34,820 nucleotides of DNA from Acidimicrobiia bacterium. Its GTDB lineage: Bacteria > Actinomycetota > Acidimicrobiia > Spongiisociales > JAENVV01. Made by a program: the position numbers and the translations under genes. Every line of letters starts with the position of its first letter. The stretch's first letter is position 1. Shown one piece after another: positions 7,581-16,403 of this stretch. The stretch covers positions 1 to 34,820 of the forward strand of contig JAGXFS010000101.1 of NCBI GenBank assembly GCA_024637275.1, in the 5' to 3' direction. The notes beneath the pieces were generated by a model, which was given only the letters and a program-made list of their open reading frames with translations, had not been told where the DNA came from and made no database searches.

Positions 7581-8492
7581 TCAGGAGTTGTTGGGTCGGA
7601 TCCAGGGCGGAGGGGGTGCGTCAATGCGCGCCAGGGTCGAATTGACCTCGCCGAAACGATCCGTGTTCTGGTTCTGCCAGTCAAGCCAGGCCTGGGTCAG
7701 CTCATCGCGGGTCCGAGCGACGAAGTTCCACCACATCTGGATACGCTCCTCCAATGGGACGCCACCGAGCAACATGACCCGGGCGCCGGCCTGGCCGGCC
7801 CCGATCATAAGGAGCTCAGCTCCGACCGGGACCATCCCGAGCCAGCCGGGTTCGACGATCGCTTCGCCGATCCTGACCGGTGCATCTATCGGCACTATGG
7901 CGTATTCGAATCGCGGATTGGCTGGTATCTCGACGGTGCCTGGTCGCAGCCGGAGTTCGGTACCGACAAGGTCGCTGTCGACGACCGCCGGGGACACGGC
8001 ATCACCGAGGGTTCCCAGGAGCACAGTTGCTTGCGCCGTACCGAAGGTGGCGGTGGGCAGTTCGGCGTGGTGCTCAAAGCGCGATGGTCCATGCCGGGTC
8101 GCTTCCGGTTGAGCGAGCCACATTTGGAAGCCCCGCCCGGCGGCCGTGACCCCGAGTTCTGAGTGAGCAATGCCCTGTCCGGCGGTCATGAGGTTCAATT
8201 GACCAGGCCGAATGAGCTGTTCGGTCCCCAGTGAGTCGCCATGCAAGGCCTCGCCTTCGAACAACCAGGTCACCGTGGCCAAGCCGGTATGCGGGTGTGG
8301 GCCGACTTCGAGCGGATGGGGTTCGGCGAATTCGTCAGGCAAGATGCAGTCGACAAAGCACCAAGGCCCAACAGTTCGGCGGCTCCTGTTTGGTAGGACC
8401 CGCACGACCCCGACTCCGCCAACTGACGCATGGCGGCCTTTGGCTACCTCGATGCGATCGAGCGGCCCTGATGGTTCTTGGTCCCGGTTCAC
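7581..8492 (-). CDS. Pirin family protein
   Basis: This 303-residue bicupin has the pirin N-terminal signature G-P-W-C-F-V-D and the metal-binding set P-H-P-H-T-G-L plus A-G-Q-G-I-A-H-S-E. Pirins bind Fe(II) or another divalent metal; some have quercetin 2,3-dioxygenase activity and others act as redox-sensing regulatory partners. The C-terminal cupin is followed by an M-W-W-N-F-V segment typical of the family. It lies 40 bases downstream of alanine dehydrogenase on the same strand and may share its transcript. The cellular role cannot be fixed from sequence. Confidence 0.92.
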   Translation of the reverse strand: MNRDQEPSGPLDRIEVAKGRHASVGGVGVVRVLPNRSRRTVGPWCFVDCILPDEFAEPHPLEVGPHPHTGLATVTWLFEGEALHGDSLGTEQLIRPGQLNLMTAGQGIAHSELGVTAAGRGFQMWLAQPEATRHGPSRFEHHAELPTATFGTAQATVLLGTLGDAVSPAVVDSDLVGTELRLRPGTVEIPANPRFEYAIVPIDAPVRIGEAIVEPGWLGMVPVGAELLMIGAGQAGARVMLLGGVPLEERIQMWWNFVARTRDELTQAWLDWQNQNTDRFGEVNSTLARIDAPPPPWIRPNNS

Positions 8493-8532
8493 CGGCGTAG
8501 CCTCCGTAGCGGACTCTACGCCACGACTCCGG

Positions 8533-9618
8533 CTAAACGGCTAGTTGAGCGGCTACTACTTCGTGCACGATCTGGCCGTGACGGACGTTAAGGCCCCCGA
8601 CCAGTTCTGGTCGGCGTTCCATCGCCGCGTCAATGCCATCGCTGGCAAGCAATCGCAAGTACGGGGTGGTCACGTTGGTCAACGCGAAGGTGGAGGTGCG
8701 AGGCACGGCGCCCGGGATATTGCCAACCGCATAGTGCACCACGTCGTCCACCAGATAGGTGGGATCGGAGTGTTTGGTCTCCCTGGAGGTTTCGAAACAT
8801 CCACCCTGATCGATCGAAATGTCAACCAAAACCGATCCGGCTCGCATGTTGGTCACATCTTCTCGATTCAATAGCCGTGGGGCTCGAGCGCCGGGCAGCA
8901 ACACCGCGCCGATCACCAGGTCAGCGTGGGCGGCTGCATTCTTGATGTCCATGGCCGTCGCCACCCGGGTCTTTACCGCGCCGTGGTATTGCTTGTCGAT
9001 CGCTCGGAGCGGGACCGGGCTCATGTCGTAAACGTGAACATCGGCTCCCATGCCATAAGCCATCTGCGCAGCGTTGGATCCGGCGACACCGCCACCGATG
9101 ATGACGACTGTGGCCGGTTCGACTCCCGGCACGCCACCGAGCAGAATGCCTCGTCCGCCGGCATAGCTTTCGAGAAAGCGGGCGCCCACCTGAACTGACA
9201 TGCGGCCCGCTACCTCGGACATTGGAGCGAGCAGCGGGAGGGAGCGATCCGGCAGTTGCACAGTCTCGTATGCGATGGCAGTGGTTCCGCTCACCGTGAG
9301 CGCCTCGGCCACCTTCGGGTAGGCAGCCAGATGGAGGTAGGTGAATAGCGTGAGATCGTCGCGGAGGTACTCGAATTCAGATTCCTGTGGTTCTTTGACC
9401 TTGACGATGATGTCGGCGGTCGACCACACCTCATCCGCCGCGTCGAGAACCTTTGCGCCGGCAGCTTCGTATTCGGCGTCGGCGATTCGAGACCCCACTC
9501 CGGCACCGGCCTCGACGAGCACCTCGGCTCCGTCCTCTACAAGAGCATGGGCACCCGATGGTGTCAGCGCGACGCGATTCTCGTCGATTTTCGTTTCCCG
9601 GACGACTCCGACTCGCAT
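8533..9618 (-). CDS. ald: Alanine dehydrogenase
   Basis: The enzyme converts L-alanine and NAD+ to pyruvate, ammonia and NADH. The 361 residues start M-R-V-G-V-V-R-E-T-K and show V-K-E-P, Y-L-H-L-A, the nucleotide-binding G-G-G-V-A-G-S-N-A-A loop and D-I-S-I-D-Q-G-G-C-F-E-T-S, all typical of Ald. Length is close to the usual ~370. The ATG at 9618 is chosen because GGAGG lies 8 bases upstream; a TTG five codons earlier overlaps that ribosome site and is unlikely. The pirin gene follows by 40 bases and a MocR-type regulator gene lies upstream on the same strand. Confidence 0.95.
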   Translation of the reverse strand: MRVGVVRETKIDENRVALTPSGAHALVEDGAEVLVEAGAGVGSRIADAEYEAAGAKVLDAADEVWSTADIIVKVKEPQESEFEYLRDDLTLFTYLHLAAYPKVAEALTVSGTTAIAYETVQLPDRSLPLLAPMSEVAGRMSVQVGARFLESYAGGRGILLGGVPGVEPATVVIIGGGVAGSNAAQMAYGMGADVHVYDMSPVPLRAIDKQYHGAVKTRVATAMDIKNAAAHADLVIGAVLLPGARAPRLLNREDVTNMRAGSVLVDISIDQGGCFETSRETKHSDPTYLVDDVVHYAVGNIPGAVPRTSTFALTNVTTPYLRLLASDGIDAAMERRPELVGGLNVRHGQIVHEVVAAQLAV

Positions 9619-9734
9619 CTGTTTTACCTCCAAGGCGCGTGCTACCAGCGGTTCTAAGAACGACTCTCAAGGTACACGCTGGTTGGTATCACGTAAAGAG
9701 CCAGAATGATCTATCGGTCCGGTACCAGATGGCT

Positions 9735-11201
9735 TTAGTTCAGACGGTCGATGACCCGGGCGAGCATGGCCAGTCCTGGTTCGATGGCCGGGAGCGGCGT
9801 CGACGCATATCCCAGCTTGAAGTGATTGCGCGGGATGGGTTGGGTAACGAAGCACGGTTCGCCTGCCTCGACAACCACACCCTGGTCGATCGCTAGCTCG
9901 GCCATGGTGGTGGCATCAAAGTCAGGTGGTCCGGTCACCCAGATGGAGAGCCCTCCTGTCGGGATGGGAACGGGCCAGGGGATGTGTGTTTCGACAGCTG
10001 CCGACATCGCCGCCCATTTCTCCTTGTAGATCTTACGAATCCGACGGACGGATCGGTTGTAGTCCCCGCTTTCGATGAACAGGGCTAGAGCCCTTTGGAG
10101 CAACCCTGGGGGATGGCGAAGTTGGTAACGGCGCAGATCGCGCAAATGTTCGATGAGTGGAGGCTCGGCGACCACAAATCCGAGTCGCAGTCCTGGAGCC
10201 AGGAACTTCGAGAAGCTGCCGAGGTAGATGACCCGGCCGGAGTTCTCAATGCTCTTCATCGCTGGAGTAGATTGCCCGAGGTAGCGAAACTCGGAGTCGT
10301 AGTCATCCTCGATGATGACGAAATCGTCGCGGGATGCCTGGGACAGGAGAGCTTGCCGGCGGCCAATCGACAGGGTGGCGTTGGTTGGGTACTGATGCGA
10401 TGGCGTCACGAAAACCATGTCCACATCAGACAGATCTGACGGGATCACGGCCCCTTGATCGTCAACCGGCAACGCCCTGATGGCCGCTCCCCGGGAGCGG
10501 ACCATGTGCCGGGCATCCGGGTATCCGGGTTCTTCAATCGCCACCATCGACCCGGAGCCCAGGAGCGCGGCCGCGACGAGACCCAGTCCGTGCTGTGAGC
10601 CGAGGGTTATCAAGATTTCCTCAGGCTTGGCCGTGATACCGCGGCCGCGCAGAACGTGGCGTCGGAGCATCTCTATGAGCAACGGGTCGTCGCGGTCGAC
10701 GAGGTCATGCAGGCTGGCGCCAGCATGCTCGGGGATCAGGGCTGACCGCATTGCCCGGCCCCATGATTTGGATGGGAACATGTCCGTCTCTACCTGACCG
10801 GCGATGAAGGGATACGGGTAAGTCGACCAGTTGGCCGGCTTCCAAATGTGGCCGAAGTCGCTCGTATCGGTGGCAAGTCGTCTCTCCCAGCCCAATGACT
10901 CGCTACGCGGACGGGGCTGGTCATTGAGGTGCGCCTGAAAGTCGGGGTTGACCGTGTGGCCGACCCTCGGTATCGAGGTGATGTAGCCGTCCGAGAGCAG
11001 CATTTGCAGGGCCAGATTCACCGTGTTCCGTGAAAGGCCCAGGTCGTTCGCAAGGGTCCGGGACGAGGGGAGGAGTTCGGCGGTGTTGAAGTGTCCTTGT
11101 TCAATGGCTCCGACAAGCGCTTTGGACAGCTGTTTGTACAGCGGCTCGGTTGAACCAGGATCGAGCGCGATGAGCACTTGACTGACCGGCTTCTTTGTCA
11201 T
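9735..11201 (-). CDS. MocR/GabR/PdxR-type transcription regulator (GntR HTH + aminotransferase fold)
   Basis: This 488-residue protein has an N-terminal winged helix (P-S-S-R-T-L-A-N-D-L-G-L-S-R-N-T-V) at about 45-75 and a class-I aminotransferase domain over the remainder, with the PLP Lys in L-G-S-F-S-K-F-L. MocR-family proteins bind PLP or an amino-compound adduct and control nearby aminotransferase, pyridoxal or transporter genes. It is divergent from the class-III aminotransferase at 11346, its most likely target, over a 144-base intergenic region. The ATG at 11201 is preferred because a GGCGAG element precedes it; a GTG at 11234 is an alternative. Confidence 0.92.
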   Translation of the reverse strand: MTKKPVSQVLIALDPGSTEPLYKQLSKALVGAIEQGHFNTAELLPSSRTLANDLGLSRNTVNLALQMLLSDGYITSIPRVGHTVNPDFQAHLNDQPRPRSESLGWERRLATDTSDFGHIWKPANWSTYPYPFIAGQVETDMFPSKSWGRAMRSALIPEHAGASLHDLVDRDDPLLIEMLRRHVLRGRGITAKPEEILITLGSQHGLGLVAAALLGSGSMVAIEEPGYPDARHMVRSRGAAIRALPVDDQGAVIPSDLSDVDMVFVTPSHQYPTNATLSIGRRQALLSQASRDDFVIIEDDYDSEFRYLGQSTPAMKSIENSGRVIYLGSFSKFLAPGLRLGFVVAEPPLIEHLRDLRRYQLRHPPGLLQRALALFIESGDYNRSVRRIRKIYKEKWAAMSAAVETHIPWPVPIPTGGLSIWVTGPPDFDATTMAELAIDQGVVVEAGEPCFVTQPIPRNHFKLGYASTPLPAIEPGLAMLARVIDRLN

Positions 11202-11259
11202 CGTCCACTCGCCTTTTACGGGACGCCGGATCACCTTCAGAGCGGCAACGGCTTGCGCG

Positions 11260-11279
11260 TGGTACCGCTACTTGGTGCC
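11260..11279. promoter_or_regulatory. Direct repeat TGGTACC / TGGTGCC, candidate MocR-type operator
   Basis: Two heptamers that differ at one base occur in direct orientation 13 bases apart in the region shared by the divergent regulator and aminotransferase. MocR/GabR proteins often bind direct repeats in such regions. The assignment rests on position and repeat structure only. Confidence 0.35.
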
Positions 11280-11345
11280 TTTCTGGCACTTTACCTGGGT
11301 CCAACGGCGCAGTATCGTCGGAGCGGCTATTTCCAAAGGAGAACC

Positions 11346-12680
11346 ATGAGTGTCAACAAGGCGGATCTTCGCCATATGCTCCTGCACTTCACGAGCGGCA
11401 AGGCATGGCGAGACGGGAACGTTCCCATGTATGTGCGCGGTGAGGGCGTCTATCTCTGGGACGACGACGGCAACAAGATCTTCGACGGGTTGGCCGGCCT
11501 GTTCGTTGTTCAGCTCGGCCACGGTCGGTCTGACCTGGCAAATGCCGCCGCCAAACAGATGGAATTGTTGGCCTACACCCCCACCTGGGCAGCCGCCCAT
11601 CCGTCGGCCATTGAATGCGCCAAGCTCATCAGCGAGGTCGCGCCGTCAGGGATGGACTCGGTGTTCTTCGTAAGTTCGGGTTCCGAAGCCGTCGAGTCAG
11701 TTATCAAGTTCGCCCGTCAGTACCACTACATGCGCGGCAATCCGACCAAGACCGGCATCATCAGTCGTAACTTTTCGTACCACGGTACGACCATGGGAGC
11801 TCTGTCGCTCACCGGGCTCGAAGGTATCCGGGCGCCTTTCTATCCGTTGCTGCCGAACACCCACAAAGTCGCGAATACGTTGGAAGCCGGGATGGGCGGC
11901 GCGGCCGCATTTGAAGAAACCATCCTGCGGGTCGGGCCGGAGAACATCGGTTTGATTACGGCTGAACCCGTTCAAAATGGCGGCGGTGCTCTGGTACCTC
12001 CCGACGGCTATTGGCAGGAGCTGCGGAGGATCTGCGATAAGTACGACATCCTTCTCCATGCTGACGAAGTGATTACCGGGTTTGGCCGGCTAGGCGACTG
12101 GTTTGGGTCCCCCCTCGTTGGTGCCGACCCCGACTTCATTACCTTCGCCAAAGGTGCGACCTCTGGATATGCGCCCATTGGCGGAGTGATTATTCGTGAC
12201 GAGGTTGTCAACGATCTGCTCGTCGAGCACGACTCGGGCTTCACGCATGGGGCGACCTGGGGCGGTCATCCCATGGTTATGGCCACGGCTATCGCCAACA
12301 TCACCGCCATGCGGTCCGAGCACGTCGTTGAGAACGTGACCGCCAACCAGGATTACTTTGGGGCAAAGCTGGCCGAACTCGAAAATGCCCATGACGTCGT
12401 CACCGACATTCGGGGGATGGGCTACTTCTATGCGGTTGAGCTGGGTCGTAGCCGGGAGGCCGGCCAATACCTCACCGAGGAAGAGACCGCCCTCTACGTG
12501 AAGGAGCGTCTCCCAAGGTTCATTCAGGATGCCAATCTGCTGATCCGGGCCGACGACCGGGGCAATGCCAAGTTGATGCTCTCGCCTCCTCTTATTTGTG
12601 AGGCAAGCGACCTTGACGAACTCATGGCCGGCGTCGATCAGGTGGTCTCCCGATTTGCCGAGGATCTCACAACGTATTAA
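11346..12680 (+). CDS. Class-III omega-aminotransferase
   Basis: The 444-residue protein has the class-III aminotransferase set: F-F-V-S-S-G-S-E-A-V-E at 107-117, S-Y-H-G-T-T at 144-149, the PLP-ring Asp in H-A-D-E-V-I-T-G-F-G-R near 240, and the Schiff-base Lys269 in F-A-K-G-A-T-S-G-Y. The subfamily includes beta-alanine, putrescine, GABA and taurine:pyruvate aminotransferases, and the substrate is not decidable here. The divergent GabR-like regulator suggests an inducible amino-compound pathway. Alanine dehydrogenase next to it could recycle the alanine formed when pyruvate is the amino acceptor; this link is inferred. An AAAGGAGAA ribosome site lies 5 bases before the ATG at 11346. Confidence 0.92.
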   Translation: MSVNKADLRHMLLHFTSGKAWRDGNVPMYVRGEGVYLWDDDGNKIFDGLAGLFVVQLGHGRSDLANAAAKQMELLAYTPTWAAAHPSAIECAKLISEVAPSGMDSVFFVSSGSEAVESVIKFARQYHYMRGNPTKTGIISRNFSYHGTTMGALSLTGLEGIRAPFYPLLPNTHKVANTLEAGMGGAAAFEETILRVGPENIGLITAEPVQNGGGALVPPDGYWQELRRICDKYDILLHADEVITGFGRLGDWFGSPLVGADPDFITFAKGATSGYAPIGGVIIRDEVVNDLLVEHDSGFTHGATWGGHPMVMATAIANITAMRSEHVVENVTANQDYFGAKLAELENAHDVVTDIRGMGYFYAVELGRSREAGQYLTEEETALYVKERLPRFIQDANLLIRADDRGNAKLMLSPPLICEASDLDELMAGVDQVVSRFAEDLTTY

Positions 12681-12738
12681 CCAAGCGGGTTTTCGGCTGC
12701 TCGGTGTTTGGTTTGTTGAGCCTATGGCGCAGGTGAGA

Positions 12739-12770
12739 GTTCGGGATGGGCCTGTCGAGCCATCCCGAAC
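12739..12770. terminator. 11-bp hairpin between convergent genes
   Basis: A perfect 11-base inverted repeat (GTTCGGGATGG / CCATCCCGAAC) with a 10-base loop lies between the aminotransferase stop and the convergent cupredoxin gene. No T tract follows on either strand, so it is at best an atypical bidirectional terminator. Confidence 0.55.
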
Positions 12771-12792
12771 GTCATCGTCTGTCTACCGGCAC

Positions 12793-13383
12793 TTATGGTT
12801 CGACAATCACCGAAGCGATCATGCCAGCCGCGTAATGACCTGGCTGATGACAACCCAGAAACACTGTCCCTGCTTCAGTAAACGTCCATGTCAGCGCCTT
12901 TGACTCCCCGGCTAACAGGGCGAAACCGTTTTCTTCGTCAGCCATAGTCATATTTCCGCTAGCCACCATTTCAGCCATCTCGGCCTCGTGGGCGTCCTGT
13001 CCTGCCATGTCGTCGAGGACGACGTCGTGGGGGACATTTCCATCGTTGGTGATTCGGAAAGTCACAGTTTCTCCAACCTTCACCGTGATCGGGTCGGGGG
13101 TGAATCGGAATGTGTCGAGGGTTGAGACATCGATGATCCGTGCGGCGGACGACGCGTCAGCCGGTTCGCCGAACTCAAAGACGTGCTCGTCATCGGCGTG
13201 CTCATCCATGTCCATGGGCATGGAGTCTTCGGTTGCCATGTCATCCATGGCCGTGTCGTTCATAGGCATTGTGGTCGCGATTACTGGTGGCAGAGTTGGG
13301 ACGGTGACTGCGGTTTCGGCGCCGCACGCCGATAGAACGAGTCCTAGCGCGACGATCGAGGTCGTGGTTTTTGTGTGACGCAT
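12793..13383 (-). CDS. Cupredoxin-domain lipoprotein
   Basis: The 196-residue protein starts with a lipoprotein signal (L-V-L-S-A-C, lipidated Cys20), so it should be anchored outside the membrane. Residues 40-67 are rich in Met, Asp and His (M-P-M-N-D...M-P-M-D-M-D-E-H), a composition that often binds copper. Residues ~85-196 form a plastocyanin/azurin-like domain with type-1 copper ligands His119 (N-V-P-H-D), Cys178, His183 and Met188 in C-H-Q-P-G-H-Y-A-A-G-M. It probably transfers electrons or buffers copper. AAGGAG precedes the ATG at 13383. It follows a small Met/His-containing exported protein. Confidence 0.88.
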   Translation of the reverse strand: MRHTKTTTSIVALGLVLSACGAETAVTVPTLPPVIATTMPMNDTAMDDMATEDSMPMDMDEHADDEHVFEFGEPADASSAARIIDVSTLDTFRFTPDPITVKVGETVTFRITNDGNVPHDVVLDDMAGQDAHEAEMAEMVASGNMTMADEENGFALLAGESKALTWTFTEAGTVFLGCHQPGHYAAGMIASVIVEP

Positions 13384-13434
13384 TGTGCGTGCTCCTTGGT
13401 AGCTGGTGTTCACAAACGGGCGCGACTCGCCGGC

Positions 13435-13752
13435 TTATGTCCGCCAGATACCCAGGGTCGCCTGATCCAATGGCTGAAATGAGTGGTTGTTGAGCGGGGC
13501 GGGCCGGTCGGCTGACGCCACCGGCGAACGCTTCATCTGCTCGGCTGCAACCGGGGCGGCCACAGCTTGCTCGTGGATGGTACGACACGCCGATCCGTTC
13601 ATATGGTTGGCGCCCATCGTCGTCTGTGCGCCGTGGCTGGTGGGCATGGCATGCGATACGGCCGGAGTATGCATCATAACCAAAGCCAGAATGGTCACCA
13701 TGAGGGCGAACTGAAGCACAGTGATGTGCCGAACCCAGCTCCTGCGTTCCAT
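13435..13752 (-). CDS. Small exported Met/His-rich protein, unknown function
   Basis: I do not recognise this 105-residue protein. An N-terminal R-R-S-W-V-R segment is followed by a hydrophobic helix (F-A-L-M-V-T-I-L-A-L-V-M-M) and a possible signal-peptidase site at S-H-A. The next ~30 residues hold several Met and His (M-P-T-S-H-G, M-G-A-N-H-M-N-G) plus one Cys. With the cupredoxin 51 bases downstream, a copper-related periplasmic role is plausible but unproven. No ribosome site is visible. A TATACT element ends 6 bases before the ATG at 13752, so a leaderless transcript is possible. An in-frame ATG at 13779 is an alternative start. Confidence 0.6.
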   Translation of the reverse strand: MERRSWVRHITVLQFALMVTILALVMMHTPAVSHAMPTSHGAQTTMGANHMNGSACRTIHEQAVAAPVAAEQMKRSPVASADRPAPLNNHSFQPLDQATLGIWRT

Positions 13753-13794
13753 GCGGGCAGTATATGCGGGTGTTCGCATAGGTGTCGGCCGGGG

Positions 13795-15027
13795 CTACTC
13801 GGGCGGTCCGAACCTGCTGGCTACTTCCGGACTGTCGCCGGCTGGGATCCGGTCGATTCCACACATCCGGTCGATGACCATGTTCTGGAATCGATGGACC
13901 GGTTCCTCGAAGTGATAACACATCCGTCCCCCCTGGTACTCGGGGGTCGACAGCCCAATCTGGACCCGTTCGACAATGGCTATGTCTTCACGGTTGACTT
14001 CATCCCAGAATTTCGAGAGCTTGTCGAGTCCTTCACTAGCGGTCGGCGTGTCCACCGAATCAGGATGGGTCAACACCGTCGTAGTTTCGATGGTCCGGTT
14101 GGGGCTTTGGGGATCAAGCATGATTACGAACGCGTGGTTCGGTAGGAAGGAGATGGCCACGTTGGGGAACAAGGTGACATGACGGCCCGAGATGCGGTCG
14201 CTTCCGGCGATTCGCTGGTGCGGCGGTAGGTCGAGCCATCCCGACTTGTCGTCCTGGGTAACCGGGGTGGTGGTCATGGCGGTGTACATGCCCGGGCCCT
14301 GCCAACGGTAGTGATCATCCATGCGCGACACTTTCATCAGCTCCGGATGCACCCACGGCAGGTGGTAGTACTCCATGAAGTTCTCGGCGATCAGTTTCCA
14401 GTTGGCGGCGATGTCATACGGATTGACTGCTTGGATCTTCCACTCCTCCAGCCCGTATCCGGCCATCCGGTCGGGCAGGTCACCAAGCCACTGCGAAAGC
14501 GGTTCTGCGGAGCCATCGATGTTCACGAACACGAGGAACGCCCAGGTGTCGACAGACACCGGGAACAGCCCGTAGTCGGCCCGGTCGAATTCCTTCGTCG
14601 CTGACATGTCGAAAACCGGCTGCTGTTCCTCCGGGATCCCTGATCCTTCAAAGAGCGGCGTTCCGAGGCACTCGCCATCGAAGCCATAAGCCCATGCGTG
14701 ATAGGGGCATCGGATTCGTTTGGCCAGGGTGCAGTCTTCGGTGATGAGTTGGGCACCCCGGTGGCGGCATACATTGAGAAAGGCGTTGAGCTGCCCATCG
14801 ATCGCGCGAACAATGATGACTGACCGTCCCGCCACATTGCGCACGAGCACCTGTCCGGGATCGGTCACCTGCTCGATGAAACCGACGGCTACCCAGGAGT
14901 TGGTGAAGAGATGGGTCCGCTCGGAATCGAAGTAGTCGACCGACCGGTAAGCATCCGGGTTTAGCGTGCTGGCCCGCTCAACCGGTAGACGGGTTTGGGC
15001 GTAGGTCTCCTCGCTGGTCCACGACAT
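13795..15027 (-). CDS. Rieske ring-hydroxylating-type oxygenase, alpha subunit (betaine/choline-demethylase-like)
   Basis: The protein has 410 residues. The Rieske [2Fe-2S] ligands are Cys87, His89, Cys107 and His110 (C-R-H...C-P-Y-H). The mononuclear iron site is in N-F-M-E-Y-Y-H-L-P-W-V-H-P-E (His222 and His227), with a carboxylate expected in the D-I-A-I-V-E segment. The spacing and E-Y-Y-H-L...H-P pattern resemble glycine betaine monooxygenase (GbcA), stachydrine demethylase and choline monooxygenase more than aromatic dioxygenases. If so, it would demethylate a quaternary amine and feed the dimethylglycine dehydrogenase-like enzyme at 1-1452. No reductase partner is nearby. Substrate assignment is inference. 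Confidence 0.88.
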   Translation of the reverse strand: MSWTSEETYAQTRLPVERASTLNPDAYRSVDYFDSERTHLFTNSWVAVGFIEQVTDPGQVLVRNVAGRSVIIVRAIDGQLNAFLNVCRHRGAQLITEDCTLAKRIRCPYHAWAYGFDGECLGTPLFEGSGIPEEQQPVFDMSATKEFDRADYGLFPVSVDTWAFLVFVNIDGSAEPLSQWLGDLPDRMAGYGLEEWKIQAVNPYDIAANWKLIAENFMEYYHLPWVHPELMKVSRMDDHYRWQGPGMYTAMTTTPVTQDDKSGWLDLPPHQRIAGSDRISGRHVTLFPNVAISFLPNHAFVIMLDPQSPNRTIETTTVLTHPDSVDTPTASEGLDKLSKFWDEVNREDIAIVERVQIGLSTPEYQGGRMCYHFEEPVHRFQNMVIDRMCGIDRIPAGDSPEVASRFGPPE

Positions 15028-15140
15028 CGTGCTCGACGATACCTACCAACCGTGCGGTCTGTCCGCGGGATCCGACATTTCTCACCCTCGCAATCACGTC
15101 ATAAGTTCCTCAGTATCCGTCACCATGGCACAATGAGACT

Positions 15141-15383
15141 GTGACTTCTACTGACACGGACCTCAAGCCAGAGACAACCGATATAGGCGGCGACCACGAC
15201 CGTTTCTCGCATTACGTCAAGAAGGACGACATCGTGCGCGCCAATATCGAAGGAGTCCCGGTGATGGCCCTCTGTGGGAAAGTCTGGATTCCCAACCGGG
15301 ATCCTCAGCGCTACCCGGTCTGCAAGACGTGTGAGGAGATCATGGCCGTGATCCGGAAGGCCAAAGGTGGTGGATCCGCGTGA
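15141..15383 (+). CDS. DUF3039 family protein
   Basis: The 80-residue protein carries the DUF3039 signature: H-Y-V-K-K-D-D-I, V-x-A-L-C-G-K-V-W-I-P, and R-D-P-Q-R-Y-P-V-C-K-T-C. Three cysteines (A-L-C-G and P-V-C-K-T-C) may bind a metal. The family is small, cytoplasmic and restricted to Actinobacteria; its function is not known to me. It uses a GTG start at 15141 with no clear ribosome site, and its stop overlaps the start of the next gene (GTGA). It is a useful taxonomic marker in this window. Confidence 0.88.
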   Translation: MTSTDTDLKPETTDIGGDHDRFSHYVKKDDIVRANIEGVPVMALCGKVWIPNRDPQRYPVCKTCEEIMAVIRKAKGGGSA

Positions 15384-15739
15384 GACGGTTGCTGGTGATC
15401 CTGGCCGTAGCGTCGCTCGCCCTTGGCTCCTGTGCGGCGATCAAGGAGAACGTCACCGTGGATGTCGAGGGCATCATCGCGTCTTCCTGTTCGCAGCTAG
15501 CAGACAAGTTCTCTGAACAGCTGGCCGACGCTTTGGTTGAATTGAACGCCAGCACTGATGCTGAACTCCCCGATATCGATGTCGGGGCGCTTATTGATCG
15601 AGCGGGATCGCTTGGCTGTTCGCCCAACGAGATGAAGCAACTGGTGGCGGCCAAGCTCGAACAAGCCGACGCGACCAGCGAGAAAGCCAAAGCCCTGATC
15701 GCAACGGTAAGCGGCGAACTCGACTCCGTGAGCGGGTGA
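15380..15739 (+). CDS. Small putative lipoprotein
   Basis: This 119-residue protein has an N-terminal hydrophobic signal ending in the lipobox L-G-S-C (Cys18). The mature part is helical and acidic, with cysteines near residues 36 and 79. It is coupled to the DUF3039 gene by a 4-base GTGA overlap. I recognise no domain. Confidence 0.75.
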   Translation: MRRLLVILAVASLALGSCAAIKENVTVDVEGIIASSCSQLADKFSEQLADALVELNASTDAELPDIDVGALIDRAGSLGCSPNEMKQLVAAKLEQADATSEKAKALIATVSGELDSVSG

Positions 15740-15749
15740 CGGGCGGTCC

Positions 15750-16370
15750 ATGTCCCGGACCCACGTACGAGCCGGCGAATCTGGCAACGCGGCCGGATGG
15801 CGGGTCTGGCGGTTGGTCCGTACCGATGATGACCGAATGCCGGCTCTCGCCTCGACCGAGCGCCAATTTGTATGGAACGATCGGTCAGTTCGCGCTCGAT
15901 GCCTGCCGCCCAGCGACCACTTCGGGGTGTCAGACTGGTATCGATCCCATCGTAAGACCCCCGATCACGCCCCTCCCGCGGTGGTGTGTGGATGCGGCAT
16001 CCATGCCTATTGGACAGAGTCTGATGCCTTTGATGACGTGACGTTGGGTCGGGGCACTTTGCGTGCTGTTGGTCAGGTGGAGCTCTCCGAGCGGATGCTT
16101 GAGACAGACGCTGGCGTTCGAGCTGAGGCGGCCCGAATCGTCGGACCGGTCTGGCTGGTCGGTGAATGTGGGCATTCGAGCGGTGAGCGACCTGACTGCG
16201 GCAATGTCGCGAAGATCGATGTCGAGACTTTCGCTCTCCGGTGTGGCGAGCATACGGTTGCCGGGCAGATCGACGCTGAGGAAGTCATTTGGTCGCTATG
16301 TCAACAACTCGAATCGCGATATCAGATTGAGGTTGTCAGTGCCGTGACATCGTCGGAGCGGCACGACTAA
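15750..16370 (+). CDS. Conserved actinobacterial-type hypothetical protein
   Basis: The 206-residue protein has a central C-G-C-G-I-H-A-Y motif followed by G-R-G-T-L-R-A-V-G-Q-V-E-L-S-E and G-V-R-A-E-A-A-R-I-V-G-P-V-W-L-V. This resembles uncharacterised actinobacterial proteins with a C-x-C-G-I-Y-A motif, in which a Cys pair leads into a short beta-rich region. Further cysteines occur downstream (G-E-C-G-H, P-D-C-G, R-C-G-E-H), giving a possible metal-binding set. The ATG at 15750 lies 10 bases after the lipoprotein stop, in the same run of + strand genes. Function unknown. Confidence 0.7.
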   Translation: MSRTHVRAGESGNAAGWRVWRLVRTDDDRMPALASTERQFVWNDRSVRARCLPPSDHFGVSDWYRSHRKTPDHAPPAVVCGCGIHAYWTESDAFDDVTLGRGTLRAVGQVELSERMLETDAGVRAEAARIVGPVWLVGECGHSSGERPDCGNVAKIDVETFALRCGEHTVAGQIDAEEVIWSLCQQLESRYQIEVVSAVTSSERHD

Positions 16371-16403
16371 AAAGCCGTGGCATACAACGTAGGATGGTGC
16401 CCG

